Shown: positions 33,505-43,132, counted from the stretch's first letter. The stretch: 43,796 nucleotides of DNA from Gallionella sp. (GCA_030681375.1 JAUXWM010000088.1:1-43796); one strand, 5' to 3'. A program made the numbers and translations. Notes: generated by a model from the sequence alone, not told the origin.

Positions 33505-33918
33505 TTGTTCAACAAGAAGTACAGCAAGCCGCAAAACCGGATTGATACTTTGATCGGCGCGGATACAGTTATCGATGGTAATGTGAGTTTCACTGGCGGC
33601 ATGCGTATTGATGGTCAGGTAAACGGAAACGTGATCGCCAAGCCGGGCAAGCCGTCTACGCTGGTGTTGAGCGAACAGGGAAGTGTGACGGGCGAGGTCA
33701 ACGCCACACATCTGGTCGTGAATGGCGTTATTTGTGGTGCAGTGACGGCAAGTGAGTATCTGGAACTACACACCAAGGCCCGTGTCACAGGCGACGTGCA
33801 TTATAAAACCCTGGAAATTCAGGTGGGCGCCGTTCTTGAGGGTCGTCTGGTTCATGTTGATGTCAACGATCAGGAAAATGTGCTGGCGTTTAAAACGGGT
33901 AGTACCCAACAATCTTAA
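33505..33918 (+). CDS. Bactofilin
   Basis: Polymer-forming cytoskeletal protein with a right-handed beta-helix core. The 137 residues show the repeated hydrophobic strands of the family: DTLIGADTVIDGNVSFTGGM, RIDGQVNGNVIAKPGKP, LVLSEQGSVTGEVNATHLVV, GAVTASEYLELHTKARVTGDV, KTLEIQVGAVLEGRLVH. The start is TTG 33505, decided by GGGAGGA at 33494-33500 four bases upstream; the next ATG (33601) would delete the first strands. It sits between the membrane coiled-coil protein and erpA, and within 2 kb of an M23 peptidase, its frequent partner. Confidence 0.92.
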   Translation: MFNKKYSKPQNRIDTLIGADTVIDGNVSFTGGMRIDGQVNGNVIAKPGKPSTLVLSEQGSVTGEVNATHLVVNGVICGAVTASEYLELHTKARVTGDVHYKTLEIQVGAVLEGRLVHVDVNDQENVLAFKTGSTQQS

Positions 33919-33927
33919 GGAGAAATT

Positions 33928-34293
33928 ATGAATGCGATGACCGAAGCTGTTGTAACAGAATCACCGGAGCTGTTGTTGTTCACCGATAGTGCAGCCGACA
34001 AGGTAAAGCAGCTGATTGAGGAAGAAGGTAATGCTGAGCTCAAGTTGCGCGTATTTGTCAGTGGCGGCGGCTGTTCCGGATTTCAGTATGGTTTTACATT
34101 CGATGAAATCGTCAACGAAGACGATACCGTGCTGACAAAAAATGGTGTGCAATTGTTGATTGATCCGATGAGCTTCCAATACCTGGCTGGCGCGGAAATC
34201 GATTACACGGAAGGTCTGGAAGGTTCGCAGTTCGTTATCAAGAATCCGAATGCTACAACCACCTGCGGTTGCGGATCGTCTTTCTCGGCATAA
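33928..34293 (+). CDS. erpA: Iron-sulfur cluster insertion protein ErpA
   Basis: A-type Fe-S carrier that delivers clusters to apoproteins, including isoprenoid-pathway enzymes. The 121 residues hold the three conserved cysteines: C49 in SGGGC49SGFQYGF and C113-G-C115-G near the C-terminus. The extended N-terminus and the [15 protein letters not shown] block are typical of betaproteobacterial ErpA. AAGGAG lies before ATG 33928. It is the last gene before a strong terminator. Confidence 0.94.
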   Translation: MNAMTEAVVTESPELLLFTDSAADKVKQLIEEEGNAELKLRVFVSGGGCSGFQYGFTFDEIVNEDDTVLTKNGVQLLIDPMSFQYLAGAEIDYTEGLEGSQFVIKNPNATTTCGCGSSFSA

Positions 34294-34313
34294 GTGCAGA
34301 AATGGTGAATGAG

Positions 34314-34341
34314 AAGGGCGCGACATGTCGCGCCCTTTTTT
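34314..34341 (+). terminator. Terminator shared by erpA and convergent anmK
   Basis: AAGGGCGCGACA (34314-34325) and TGTCGCGCCCTT (34326-34337) form a perfect 24-base palindrome followed by T residues to 34341. The T-run abuts the anmK stop (34340-34342). Transcription from the erpA side is well terminated; the anmK side ends in a weaker TTCTC run. Confidence 0.88.
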
Positions 34342-35452
34342 ATGCTGAATAAATCGCGCCCAGTATGCAGGGGTGTCTGGCGCCGGTAACCAGCGGCAAA
34401 TTGGCCGCTTGTCCCAGCAGGGCTTGTTGCGACAGCCAGGCGAAGGCAATGGCTTCCAGATAATCGCCGTCCACGCCAAGAATGTCAGTGGTTTGCACGC
34501 TGCATGTGGGCAGCAGACCAGCCAGGCGGGTGCGTAGAACCTGGTTGTGCGCCCCTCCGCCGCAAAGATAGATTTCTTCAGCACCGTTACATTGCGCATT
34601 GATGGCCAGGGCGATAGTTTGAGCCGTCAATTCGGTGAGGGTGGCTTGCACATCTTCGGGTGATTTATTGCCTTTAAGTTTGCTTTGCAACCACGCCATA
34701 TTGAATAAGTCGCGCCCACTGCTCTTGGGCGGTGCGAGTGCGAAAAAGGGTTCAGCCAGCATTTTTCCCAGTAGTTCAGGTAATACTTTTCCCGTTTTTG
34801 CCCAGTCGCCGTTTGCATCGAATGGTTTCTTGAGGTGCTGCATGCACCATGCATCCATCATGAGATTTCCCGGGCCACAGTCGAAGCCGGACGTGCTGCC
34901 ATGAGGAGGAAGGTTGGTCAGGTTGCTGATGCCGCCGATATTGACGATGACGCGGTGTCGCTCGGGGTGACGCAGCAGCTTGTCATGGAAGGCGGGAACC
35001 AGTGGCGCGCCCTGGCCGCCGGCGGCAATGTCGCGGCTGCGAAAGTCGCTGACCACGGTGATGCCGGTTAATTCGGCCAGCAGTGCGGCATTGCCGATTT
35101 GCAGTGTGTAGCCGTGTTCCGGGCAGTGGCGGATGGTCTGGCCGTGACAGCCAATGGCCATTATTTGTTCAGCGGTGTAATTGGTTTGAGCCAGCAGGGC
35201 ATTGACGGCCTGCGCATAGAGCTGTGCCAGTTGATTGCCGACCAATTGAGTCTGATGTAGCTCGTTGAGAGACGGCTGGTGCAGATCCAGTACGGCTTGT
35301 TTTAGTGTGTCGTGGTAGGGCAGGTAATATCGGCTGATGAGTACAGGATGGGGATGTCCGAACGCAACGAGGACGGCATCGATGCCGTCCAGACTGGTTC
35401 CCGACATCAGTCCGACGTACAGCTCAGTCTGATGCTTTGCGCAAACTTTCAA
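34340..35452 (-). CDS. anmK: Anhydro-N-acetylmuramic acid kinase AnmK
   Basis: Phosphorylates and opens 1,6-anhydro-MurNAc released during cell-wall turnover, feeding recycling. The 370 residues include the P-loop-like MSGTSLDGIDAVLV at 16-29, GCHGQTIRH, VVSDFRSRDIAAGGQGAPLVP, the catalytic-region FDCGPGNLMMDAW and the C-terminal ATP-site GGGAHN. It follows the M23 peptidase gene by six bases on the same strand, so hydrolase and recycling enzyme are coupled. Confidence 0.95.
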   Translation of the reverse strand: MKVCAKHQTELYVGLMSGTSLDGIDAVLVAFGHPHPVLISRYYLPYHDTLKQAVLDLHQPSLNELHQTQLVGNQLAQLYAQAVNALLAQTNYTAEQIMAIGCHGQTIRHCPEHGYTLQIGNAALLAELTGITVVSDFRSRDIAAGGQGAPLVPAFHDKLLRHPERHRVIVNIGGISNLTNLPPHGSTSGFDCGPGNLMMDAWCMQHLKKPFDANGDWAKTGKVLPELLGKMLAEPFFALAPPKSSGRDLFNMAWLQSKLKGNKSPEDVQATLTELTAQTIALAINAQCNGAEEIYLCGGGAHNQVLRTRLAGLLPTCSVQTTDILGVDGDYLEAIAFAWLSQQALLGQAANLPLVTGARHPCILGAIYSA

Positions 35453-35458
35453 CTTGGT

Positions 35459-36760
35459 TTAGTCAAGTTTGGCGAGATTGGTGTTGCGCAACTGGTTCAG
35501 GCTTGCTACAAATTTATCCGCCATGACGCGGAAGGCAACTTTGTTGGCGCCGGTCAGAGGCAAGGCATTGGGCAATGCTACGCGTAAGGGATCGCGTTGC
35601 TGTCCATTGATCTTAAATTCATAGTGCAAATGCGGGCCGCTGGTCATGCCGGTCATGCCGACATAGCCGATTACGTCACCCTGTGACACGCGTTTGCCGT
35701 TACGCAGTCCTTTGGCGTAGCGCGACAGATGCCCATAAACCGTGGAGAGTTGTCCCTGATGTTTCAGTACGATGACATTGCCGTAGCCATTTTGTTTGCC
35801 GAAAAAGGACACCACGCCATCTGAAGTGGCCTTGACTGGCGTGCCTATGGGCGCAGCAAAATCCACGCCCTTGTGTGCGCGCCATTTATTCAGCACGGGA
35901 TGGAAACGCGATGTGGTGAAGCCGGAGCTGACGCGTGAAAAAGCGATAGGCGAACGCAGAAAGGCTTTGCGCAGGCTCTTGCCTTCAGGGGTGTAATAAT
36001 CACTGTGTTTCGCATCGCTCTGGAAGAGCACGGCGCGATAAACCTGGCCGCGGTTGATGAATTCGGCGGCCTGTATCTTGCCTGCCTTTACCAGCGCGCC
36101 ATTGCTGTAAGTCATTTCATACACGGCGGTGAATTTGTCGCCGCGTCTCAAATCGTGGTGAAAATCTACGTCGCCGCTGAAAATCTGGGTAAGTTGATTG
36201 GCGGCAGATTCCGGCATTCCGGCCGCATCGGTGGCGGCGTACAAACTGGTCTTGATTTCGCCGGTGCGTACAAATAGACGTTTTTCCAGTTGCGCGGCTA
36301 TGGTTTCGGAGCTGAAGGCTTCGCCCTGCTTCCTGATTATAATTTGCGCGTTCTGTCCGCCTAGATAACGCAGGGAAACCAGTGCGCCCGTTGCATCTGT
36401 TTCGGCTTGCACTTCGTTGCCGGAAGATAATTTGCGAAAAGATTTGGCTTCGGCGCTGTTGCGCAGATAGTCGCTGGCGGCAGTGTCCTTGATGTTCAAA
36501 CGTTGCATCAGGTCGGCTACGGTGTCGCCGCGCTGTACGCGCTCGGTATGCCAGAAGGTGGCAGCTGTGCTTGTCTGGTTCGCTGCCGGGCCGGACAGTG
36601 CAATTTCTTCGATGGCGATATTGCCGGTGTTCAATCCAAGATTGCTGGTTGGTACAAGTCCGAACGCTGTCACTACGCCCAGTAAAGGCATGGTGGAAAG
36701 GGTAACAAACCACCGCAATTTCTTTTTGCGTTCTTGGTTGAGCATGTTTTGCGTTAACAT
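35459..36760 (-). CDS. M23-family murein endopeptidase (MepM-like)
   Basis: Periplasmic LytM-type zinc endopeptidase that cuts peptide cross-links in peptidoglycan. An N-terminal signal anchor (WFVTLSTMPLLGVVTAFGLV) is followed by a LysM-like/OapA region (WHTERVQRGDTVADLMQRLNI) and a second domain like that of MepM. The C-terminal M23 domain carries metal ligands H296-x3-D300 (HKGVD) and H377-L-H379. ATG 36760 is chosen because GGAG lies six bases before it; an ATG at 36766 overlaps the ribosome-binding site spacing. 433 residues. It is co-oriented with anmK and divergent from tyrS. Confidence 0.93.
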   Translation of the reverse strand: MLTQNMLNQERKKKLRWFVTLSTMPLLGVVTAFGLVPTSNLGLNTGNIAIEEIALSGPAANQTSTAATFWHTERVQRGDTVADLMQRLNIKDTAASDYLRNSAEAKSFRKLSSGNEVQAETDATGALVSLRYLGGQNAQIIIRKQGEAFSSETIAAQLEKRLFVRTGEIKTSLYAATDAAGMPESAANQLTQIFSGDVDFHHDLRRGDKFTAVYEMTYSNGALVKAGKIQAAEFINRGQVYRAVLFQSDAKHSDYYTPEGKSLRKAFLRSPIAFSRVSSGFTTSRFHPVLNKWRAHKGVDFAAPIGTPVKATSDGVVSFFGKQNGYGNVIVLKHQGQLSTVYGHLSRYAKGLRNGKRVSQGDVIGYVGMTGMTSGPHLHYEFKINGQQRDPLRVALPNALPLTGANKVAFRVMADKFVASLNQLRNTNLAKLD

Positions 36761-36957
36761 TCGCATCTCCGTGAACTGCCTGTTTTATTGTTGTAAGCAG
36801 CTTCGTTTCAAATTAGGGGCGAACTTTAACAGAAACACATGATTCCTTAAAGGTTAAACTGACAATTGGTAAGGATTTTTTTAATTGGTATCGTCTGCCT
36901 GACAGGCGGTATGAAATCCGGATGAGCGGTAGCGGCTCCCTTGAAACTTGATTTGAA

Positions 36958-38169
36958 ATGATTATGAATGAAATGACACAAACTGATGCGCTGGATTTGA
37001 TCAAGCGCGGTGCAAATGAGCTGTTGATAGAATCTGAATTGAAACAGAAGCTGGCGCTCGGCCGCCCCTTGCGGATCAAGGCTGGCTTTGATCCTACCGC
37101 TCCCGATTTGCATCTCGGCCACACGGTGTTGCTTAACAAGATGCGGCAATTGCAGGACCTCGGTCATCATGCATTATTCCTGATAGGTGATTTCACCGGG
37201 ATGATAGGCGATCCGACCGGAAAAAATGCGACGCGCCCGCCCCTGACGCGTGAACAAGTGCTTGAAAATGCACAGTCATATCGTGATCAGGTGTTTAAGG
37301 TGCTCGATCCGGAAAAAACCGAGATTGTGTTCAATTCAACCTGGATGGATAAATTCAGCGCGGTGGATTTAATCAGGCTGGCGGCCACGCATACCGTGGC
37401 GCAGATGTTGGAGCGCGACGATTTTTCCAAGCGCTACAAAAGCAGTCAGCCGATAGCGATACATGAATTTATTTATCCGCTGGTGCAAGGCTATGATTCT
37501 GTTGCATTAAAGGCGGATTTGGAGCTGGGCGGGACAGATCAGAAGTTTAACTTGCTGATGGGTCGCGAGTTGCAAAGGCATTATGGGCAGCCGGCACAAT
37601 GTATTTTGACCATGCCGTTGCTGGAAGGGCTGGATGGCGTGAATAAGATGTCCAAGTCGCTGGACAATTACATCGGTATTACTGATGCGCCGCAAGAAAT
37701 GTTTGGCAAGCTGATGTCAATTTCTGATGTTTTGATGTGGCGGTATCTGGAATTGTTGTCCTTCCGCAGCATGAGCGAGATTGCAGTCTGGCGTGCGGAG
37801 GTGGAAGGCGGACGCAATCCACGTGACATTAAGGTGTTGCTGGCGCAAGAGATAGTGACGCGTTTCCACAGTCATCAGGATGCTGAAACAGCGCTGAGTG
37901 AATTTGAGGCGCGTTTCCGTCAAGGGGCGTTGCCGGACAATATGCCTGAAATCAATGTGGTGGCGTCAGGCGGAAGCATTGCCGTGCCGCAGTTGCTCAG
38001 GCAGGCTGATCTGGTGAGCAGCACCTCGGAGGCTATGCGCATGATTGCGCAGGGAGCGGTCAAGCTCGATGGTGAGCGCGTGAATGATAAGGGTGATATG
38101 GTTGACGTTGGCCGAGTGGTTGTGGCGCAGGTCGGTAAGCGTAAGTTCGCCAGAATCACGATTCAATAA
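36958..38169 (+). CDS. tyrS: Tyrosyl-tRNA synthetase
   Basis: Class Ic aminoacyl-tRNA synthetase charging tRNA-Tyr. The 403 residues show the HIGH-type motif H52-L-G-H55, the KMSKS motif at 230-234, the tyrosine-site segment [26 protein letters not shown], and a C-terminal S4 RNA-binding domain (about 340-400, [19 protein letters not shown]). ATG 36958 and ATG 36964 are both possible starts. Upstream is a 197-base gap divergent from the peptidase gene with no clear promoter motif. Confidence 0.96.
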   Translation: MIMNEMTQTDALDLIKRGANELLIESELKQKLALGRPLRIKAGFDPTAPDLHLGHTVLLNKMRQLQDLGHHALFLIGDFTGMIGDPTGKNATRPPLTREQVLENAQSYRDQVFKVLDPEKTEIVFNSTWMDKFSAVDLIRLAATHTVAQMLERDDFSKRYKSSQPIAIHEFIYPLVQGYDSVALKADLELGGTDQKFNLLMGRELQRHYGQPAQCILTMPLLEGLDGVNKMSKSLDNYIGITDAPQEMFGKLMSISDVLMWRYLELLSFRSMSEIAVWRAEVEGGRNPRDIKVLLAQEIVTRFHSHQDAETALSEFEARFRQGALPDNMPEINVVASGGSIAVPQLLRQADLVSSTSEAMRMIAQGAVKLDGERVNDKGDMVDVGRVVVAQVGKRKFARITIQ

Positions 38170-38209
38170 GAGTGAATCAGGTTTATTTGCGTGTGTATTG
38201 AAATATGAG

Positions 38210-38238
38210 TTGTGGGCTGCGGATGCTTTTGCTAGAAT
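38210..38238 (+). promoter_or_regulatory. Extended -10 promoter of rpsU
   Basis: TTGTGG (38210-38215), a 17-base spacer, and TAGAAT (38233-38238) preceded by TGC (38230-38232), an extended -10. The start would lie near 38245, about 30 bases before rpsU. Confidence 0.7.
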
Positions 38239-38274
38239 CGCGCCCTCAATTTTTTGGTAGAAGGTAGTTCGTAG

Positions 38275-38487
38275 ATGACAACCGTACGTGTTAAAGAGAA
38301 TGAGCCGTTTGAAGTCGCAATGCGTCGTTTCAAGCGTTCTGTAGAAAAGACCGGTCTGCTGACTGATTTGCGCGCACGCGAATTTTATGAAAAGCCAACA
38401 GCTGAACGCAAGCGTAAGCTGGCTGCTGCTGTTAAGCGTCACTACAAGCGTCTGCGTAGTCAAACTCTGCCTCCTAAGCTTTACTAG
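38275..38487 (+). CDS. rpsU: 30S ribosomal protein S21
   Basis: Small basic protein needed for base-pairing of the mRNA Shine-Dalgarno to 16S rRNA. The 70 residues begin [28 protein letters not shown] and are Arg/Lys-rich to the end ([17 protein letters not shown]). A ribosome-binding site of the GAAGGTAG type precedes ATG 38275. It opens the rpsU-yqeY-dnaG-rpoD macromolecular-synthesis run. Confidence 0.97.
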   Translation: MTTVRVKENEPFEVAMRRFKRSVEKTGLLTDLRAREFYEKPTAERKRKLAAAVKRHYKRLRSQTLPPKLY

Positions 38488-38540
38488 GCTAAACTTTCCG
38501 TTTGTCCGTGTCCGCAGGATGCGCGGCAATGGGAGGCTTT

Positions 38541-38987
38541 ATGGGTTTGAGACAACAAATCACCGATGATATGAAAGCTGCGATGCGTGCCAAGGAAACG
38601 GCGCGCCTATCGGCTATACGTCTATTGCTCGCGGCTATCAAGCAACGCGAGGTGGATGAACGCATCGAACTGTCTGATGCGGATGTGGTTGCTATCATCG
38701 AAAAGATGAATAAGCAGCGGCGTGATTCTATCAGTCAATACGAAGCGGCAGGCCGTCAGGATTTGGCGGATGTTGAAAAGTTCGAGATGAGTGTTCTGGC
38801 AGACTATATGCCGCAGCAGCTTAGCGATGTTGAAGTCGTTGCGGCTGTATCCGAAGCCATTGCAGCAGTGGGCGCAGCAGGTCCGCAGGATATGGGCAAG
38901 GTAATGGGGCTGCTCAAGCCAAAATTGGCCGGACTGGCTGATATGGGTAAAGTTTCGGGTCTGATAAAAGCACAGCTCTCCAAGTAG
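38541..38987 (+). CDS. GatB/YqeY domain-containing protein
   Basis: A 148-residue protein of the YqeY family, related to the C-terminal tail domain of GatB, with possible tRNA-linked function that is not established. Recognisable features: MGLRQQITDDMKAAMRAKETARLSAIRLLLAAIKQREVDERIELSDADV, EKMNKQRRDSISQYEAAGRQDLADVEKFEMSVLADYMPQQLS, and DMGKVMGLLKPKLAGLADMGKVSGLIK. ATG 38541 is chosen by GGGAGG at 38531-38536. The position between rpsU and dnaG is conserved in betaproteobacteria. Confidence 0.94.
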   Translation: MGLRQQITDDMKAAMRAKETARLSAIRLLLAAIKQREVDERIELSDADVVAIIEKMNKQRRDSISQYEAAGRQDLADVEKFEMSVLADYMPQQLSDVEVVAAVSEAIAAVGAAGPQDMGKVMGLLKPKLAGLADMGKVSGLIKAQLSK

Positions 38988-39148
38988 TTTTCCTTAGTAG
39001 CACTAAACATCACGCCTTGTTCCTGGTCACATCCGATACTGATGCTTGCATCACTGTTCGATAAATTCGCGGAGCCGAAGTTGGCGGTTTGCAACAAGCA
39101 TTTGCAGGGCGCGGATCGGCTGATTTAGATGGCAAAGGAACTGTTGGC

Positions 39149-40873
39149 ATGATTCCAAGAAGTTTTATTCAGGATCTGCTTAATCGTCTGGATATCGTGG
39201 ACGTTGTTGAGCGCTACGTGCCTCTAAAAAAAGCCGGTACGAATTACGTCGCCTGCTGCCCATTTCATAACGAAAAATCCCCTTCATTTACCGTCAGTCA
39301 GGCCAAGCAGTTTTATCATTGTTTTGGCTGTGGCGTGCATGGAACGGCAATAAGTTTTGTGATGGAGCACCTCGGACTGGGATTTGTCGAGGCCATCGAG
39401 GATTTGGCGCAGAGCGTGGGCATGAATGTTCCGCATGAGCAGTCGGCCGCAGGCGAACAGCATCAGAGAGTCGCGCCGGATTTGTACGAGGTGATGAAAA
39501 CCGCCACGCGCTATTATCGCGAACAGCTCAAGCTGTCTGTACGGGCGATCGATTATCTCAAGCAGCGCGGTCTGAGTGGAGAAATTGCCGCAAAATTTGC
39601 TATCGGTTTTGCGCCGGATGCCTGGCAAAATCTGGCGGCAGCCTTTCCTGACTATCAGGCCGGCGTGCTGCATGAAACAGGTCTGGTAATCGACAATGAT
39701 AATGATAAACGTTACGACAGGTTTCGTGACCGTATCATGTTTCCCATCATCAACGTGCGCAGCCAGGTTATCGGTTTTGGCGGGCGGGTGCTGGACAAGG
39801 GTGAGCCCAAGTATCTCAACTCTCCGGAAACGCCGCTGTTTGAAAAAGGTCACGAGTTGTACGGGCTGTTCCAAGCGCAAAAAGCCATACGCGCCGGACA
39901 GCGAGCATTAGTTGTAGAAGGTTATATGGATGTGGTGGCGCTGGCGCAACACGGTGTTGAATATGCCGTTGCCACGCTGGGGACTGCAACTACGCCGTAT
40001 CACATACAAAAATTATTGCGGCTGGCGGATCAGATTGTATTTTGTTTTGACGGGGACAAGGCGGGTCAGAAGGCCGCGTGGCGGGCGCTGGAAAATGCGC
40101 TGCCGCATTTGCAGGATGGCAAGCGCATCAGTTTCCTGTTTTTACCGGTCGAACATGACCCTGATAGTTTTATTCGGGAATTTGGTAAAGCGATTTTTGA
40201 GCAGCGCATATCGGAGTCGATGCCCTTGTCCGGTTATCTGTTGCATGAAATCAGTATTGATTTGGATATGCGCAGCCAGGAAGGGCGCAATCAGTTGTTG
40301 CAGCGCGCCAAGCCGTTGTTGTCTGCCATCACTTCTCCGGTAGCCGCTTTGCTGTTGCGCAAAGAGGTGGCCGCACTCGCCGGTGTCAGTCAGGCAGAGT
40401 TGGAGGCGCTGTTTGAGATTAAGCCGATTGCGCACACGCCGCGCCCCGCCTTGAAAAAAGCGGCTCGCAGCTCATTTTCTGTGCATCGCCTGCTGTTGCA
40501 GTGTTTGATTGCGCAGCCCGAGCTGGGTGCGCAAATGCCGGCCGGCTGGCATGAAGAGGGCGCGGATGCCGAAGCGGTTGTGGCTGTGTTGTCGGTGTTG
40601 TGCGATGTCGGTTACACCGTCAGCAGTCCTGCATTGATGCAGATGTTTGAAGGCACGACACATGCGAAAACGCTCGCCCTGGCTGAGGCTGATATGCTCG
40701 CCTGGGGTGAAACATTTGACGTGGCGGCTGAATTTTCCGGGCTGCTCAGTAAGCTTGATGACGGGCAGCGCCGCCAGCAATTCCAGGCTTTGCAGGGCAA
40801 GTCGGCACAAGGTGGCTTGTCCGGGTTGAGCAGCCAGGAGCGCGAACAATATTTGCGCTTGTTGCAACGCTGA
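39149..40873 (+). CDS. dnaG: DNA primase DnaG
   Basis: Makes RNA primers at the replication fork. The 574 residues contain the N-terminal CHC2 zinc finger (C37, H40, C58, C61), the primase catalytic core, a Toprim domain with VVEGYMDVV and FDGDKAGQKAAW, and a C-terminal DnaB-binding domain from about residue 430. ATG 39149 is preceded by AAAGGAAC and gives the conserved MIPRSFIQDLLNRLDIVDVV start; an in-frame extension to 39089 is unlikely. The upstream gap (38988-39148) holds no other gene. Confidence 0.96.
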   Translation: MIPRSFIQDLLNRLDIVDVVERYVPLKKAGTNYVACCPFHNEKSPSFTVSQAKQFYHCFGCGVHGTAISFVMEHLGLGFVEAIEDLAQSVGMNVPHEQSAAGEQHQRVAPDLYEVMKTATRYYREQLKLSVRAIDYLKQRGLSGEIAAKFAIGFAPDAWQNLAAAFPDYQAGVLHETGLVIDNDNDKRYDRFRDRIMFPIINVRSQVIGFGGRVLDKGEPKYLNSPETPLFEKGHELYGLFQAQKAIRAGQRALVVEGYMDVVALAQHGVEYAVATLGTATTPYHIQKLLRLADQIVFCFDGDKAGQKAAWRALENALPHLQDGKRISFLFLPVEHDPDSFIREFGKAIFEQRISESMPLSGYLLHEISIDLDMRSQEGRNQLLQRAKPLLSAITSPVAALLLRKEVAALAGVSQAELEALFEIKPIAHTPRPALKKAARSSFSVHRLLLQCLIAQPELGAQMPAGWHEEGADAEAVVAVLSVLCDVGYTVSSPALMQMFEGTTHAKTLALAEADMLAWGETFDVAAEFSGLLSKLDDGQRRQQFQALQGKSAQGGLSGLSSQEREQYLRLLQR

Positions 40874-41025
40874 GCAGCTGCGCTCCAGTGGCTTGCGCAA
40901 GCGGGTTTGATAATGAATACAATGCTAAACGTCTATAAAGGTCAGTAAAACGTAAGTATCTTCAGGTATAATGCAGCGCTTTTCTGCGGTCCTAACGTAG
41001 GTCTTACGCAACTGGAACATGAAAT
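40874..41025. other. dnaG-rpoD intergenic region
   Basis: This 152-base gap includes the perfect dyad GCTTGCGCAAGC at 40891-40902, 18 bases after the dnaG stop, and a TATAAT at 40967-40972. No strong -35 is found at the expected distance. It may hold both a weak dnaG terminator and an rpoD promoter. Confidence 0.5.
40967..40972 (+). promoter_or_regulatory. Putative -10 element of an rpoD promoter
   Basis: TATAAT 53 bases before the rpoD ATG; the -35 is not convincing, so confidence is moderate. Confidence 0.5.
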
Positions 41026-43008
41026 ATGGCAACGATTAAAAAAAGCAAGAAAAAGCAGGATAAAAAACCGGAAGACATCATCGCTAAACCGCTTGCCGAA
41101 TTGCAGCAGGATATTGATGCGCGCCGTACTAGCCTGAAAGCACTGATTGTGCTGGGTAAAGAGCGCGGTTATCTGACCTACGCCGAGATCAATGACCATC
41201 TGCCCGATATGCTTGAAGTTGAGCAGATCGAGAGCGTAGCCAGCATGATCAACGACATGGGTATCCGCGTGTGCGATGTTGCGCCGGATGCGGAAACGAT
41301 GATCATGACCGATACCGCGCCTGCGGCGGCGGACGAAGATGCGGCAGAAGAGGCTGAGGCCGCTTTGTCGACGGTGGATTCTGAATTCGGTCGTACCACG
41401 GATCCGGTGCGCATGTACATGCGCGAAATGGGTACGGTCGATTTGCTTACCCGCGAAAAAGAAATTGAGATCGCCAAGCGTATCGAAGAAGGTCAGCGGA
41501 ACATGATACAGGCGATTTCGGCCTGCCCTGTGAGCATAGCCGAAATACTGTCGCTGGCGGCTAAAGTTGAAATTGATGAAATCCGCGCCAATGAGCTCAT
41601 TGATGGCTTCGTGGAAGTGGATGTTGAGGGTGAGCACAGCCTGGAAGACGGCGATCATCATGATGAAGAGAATGAGGACGACGACGATTCGTCAGATGAC
41701 TCAGACGATTCAGATGATGATGAAGGCGAAGAAGAAGAGGATGAAGAGGCGCTTGCTGCCGCTTCAGCCGCTGCCGCCGCTGCCGATCTGGCGCAATTAA
41801 AGGCGGATGCACTGGCCAGATTTGCCGTGATTGCTGATTTGTTCAATAAAATGGGCAAGGCTTTTGAGAAGCACGGCTACCGCAGCGCACAGTATAATTT
41901 GCACCAGGAAAGCATCACTGAAGAATTGATGGCTTTTCGTTTTACCGCCAAGCAAGTGGATGCGTTGTGCAATACCATGCGCGGACTGGTGGAAGAAATA
42001 CGCAATAACGAACGCGGCATTATGGAAATATGCGTGACCAAGAGCAAAATGCCACGTCAGCATTTCCTGAAAAGCTTTATCGGGCATGAAATTGACCTGG
42101 ACTGGTTGGGGCAGGAAGTTAAGGCCAACAAGCCGTACAGCGAATCGCTGGTGCGCTTTCAACACGCGATTATTGAGAAGCAACAAAATCTCATCAATAT
42201 GCAGAAACGTGTAGGTCTGCCTATTACCGATCTGAAGGAAATTAATCGCCGCATGACGAATGGCGAAGCGCGTTCGCATCGTGCCAAGCGCGACATGATC
42301 GAAGCCAACCTGCGTCTGGTGATTTCCATCGCCAAAAAATATACTAATCGCGGACTGCAGTTCCTCGATTTGATTCAGGAAGGCAATATCGGCCTGATGA
42401 AGGCGGTTGATAAATTTGAATACCGCCGCGGTTATAAATTTTCGACTTATGCGACCTGGTGGATACGTCAGGCGATCACCCGTTCCATCGCGGATCAGGC
42501 GCGCACCATCCGTATTCCGGTGCACATGATCGAAACCATCAACAAGATGAATCGTATCTCGCGCCAGATTCTGCAAGAAACAGGGCAGGAAGCGGATGCG
42601 GCGACACTGGCTGCAAAAATGGAAATGTCGGAAGATAAAATCCATAAGATTCTGAAAATTGCCAAAGAGCCGATTTCCATGGAAACGCCGGTGGGCGATG
42701 ATGATGATTCGCACCTAGGCGACTTTATCGAAGACTCGAACACCACCGTGCCGATAGATGCGGCGGTTTATGAGAGTTTGCGCGGGGCAACGGCAGACAT
42801 TCTGGATAGTCTGACCCAGCGCGAAGCGAAAGTGTTGCGCATGCGTTTCGGTATAGAAATGAACACGGATCACACATTGGAAGAAGTGGGCAAACAATTT
42901 GACGTGACGCGTGAGCGTATTCGTCAGATCGAAGCCAAGGCGCTACGCAAGTTGCGTCACCCCTCACGTTCCGAGAAGCTCAAGAGCTTCCTGGATAGCG
43001 AAGGTTAA
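41026..43008 (+). CDS. rpoD: RNA polymerase primary sigma factor RpoD (sigma-70)
   Basis: Housekeeping sigma factor. The 660 residues include region 1.1 at the N-terminus and region 1.2 ([22 protein letters not shown]). A non-conserved region carries a strongly acidic run (about residues 215-240) followed by an Ala-rich stretch. Regions 2.1-2.4 follow ([21 protein letters not shown]... [20 protein letters not shown]), then region 3 and region 4.2 ([30 protein letters not shown]). The start is ATG 41026, seven bases after another ATG in a different frame. The C-terminus is followed eight bases later by the tRNA gene. Confidence 0.98.
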   Translation: MATIKKSKKKQDKKPEDIIAKPLAELQQDIDARRTSLKALIVLGKERGYLTYAEINDHLPDMLEVEQIESVASMINDMGIRVCDVAPDAETMIMTDTAPAAADEDAAEEAEAALSTVDSEFGRTTDPVRMYMREMGTVDLLTREKEIEIAKRIEEGQRNMIQAISACPVSIAEILSLAAKVEIDEIRANELIDGFVEVDVEGEHSLEDGDHHDEENEDDDDSSDDSDDSDDDEGEEEEDEEALAAASAAAAAADLAQLKADALARFAVIADLFNKMGKAFEKHGYRSAQYNLHQESITEELMAFRFTAKQVDALCNTMRGLVEEIRNNERGIMEICVTKSKMPRQHFLKSFIGHEIDLDWLGQEVKANKPYSESLVRFQHAIIEKQQNLINMQKRVGLPITDLKEINRRMTNGEARSHRAKRDMIEANLRLVISIAKKYTNRGLQFLDLIQEGNIGLMKAVDKFEYRRGYKFSTYATWWIRQAITRSIADQARTIRIPVHMIETINKMNRISRQILQETGQEADAATLAAKMEMSEDKIHKILKIAKEPISMETPVGDDDDSHLGDFIEDSNTTVPIDAAVYESLRGATADILDSLTQREAKVLRMRFGIEMNTDHTLEEVGKQFDVTRERIRQIEAKALRKLRHPSRSEKLKSFLDSEG

Positions 43009-43016
43009 TAGTTTAC

Positions 43017-43093
43017 GGGTCGTTAGCTCAGTTGGTTAGAGCAGAGGACTCATAATCCTTTGGTCCACGGTTCAAGTCCGTGACGACCCACCA
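43017..43093 (+). tRNA. tRNA with anticodon CAT, probably tRNA-Ile2 (lysidine type)
   Basis: A 77-base gene with a 7-base acceptor stem (GGGTCGT / ACGACCC), D arm (GCTCAGTTGGTTAGAGC), anticodon loop CTCATAA with CAT at 43051-43053, T arm (CACGGTTCAAGTCCGTG), discriminator A and encoded CCA. The TTGGTC variable region and GGTTCAAGTCC T-loop resemble Ile2 more than elongator Met, so isoleucine after TilS modification is my favoured identity. Elongator Met is the alternative. It lies eight bases after rpoD, and a tyrosine integrase follows, so the tRNA probably contains an attachment site. Confidence 0.9.
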
Positions 43094-43101
43094 ATAAAAA
43101 G

Positions 43102-43132
43102 CCCATCAATTCAATGAGTTGGTGGGTTTTTT
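43102..43132 (+). terminator. Terminator after the tRNA
   Basis: CCCATCAA (43102-43109) pairs with TTGGTGGG (43119-43126) with one G-U pair, then TTTTTT (43127-43132). It ends the rpoD-tRNA transcript in front of the integrated element. Confidence 0.85.

Noticed and set aside
39089..39148. N-terminal extension of dnaG
   Set aside because: DnaG proteins start at MIPxxFIxxLL; the extension is polar, non-conserved, and the ribosome-binding site fits ATG 39149.
41658..41858. A Ser/Ala-rich minus-strand frame opposite rpoD
   Set aside because: It is the complement of the acidic and alanine-rich RpoD linker and has no independent support.
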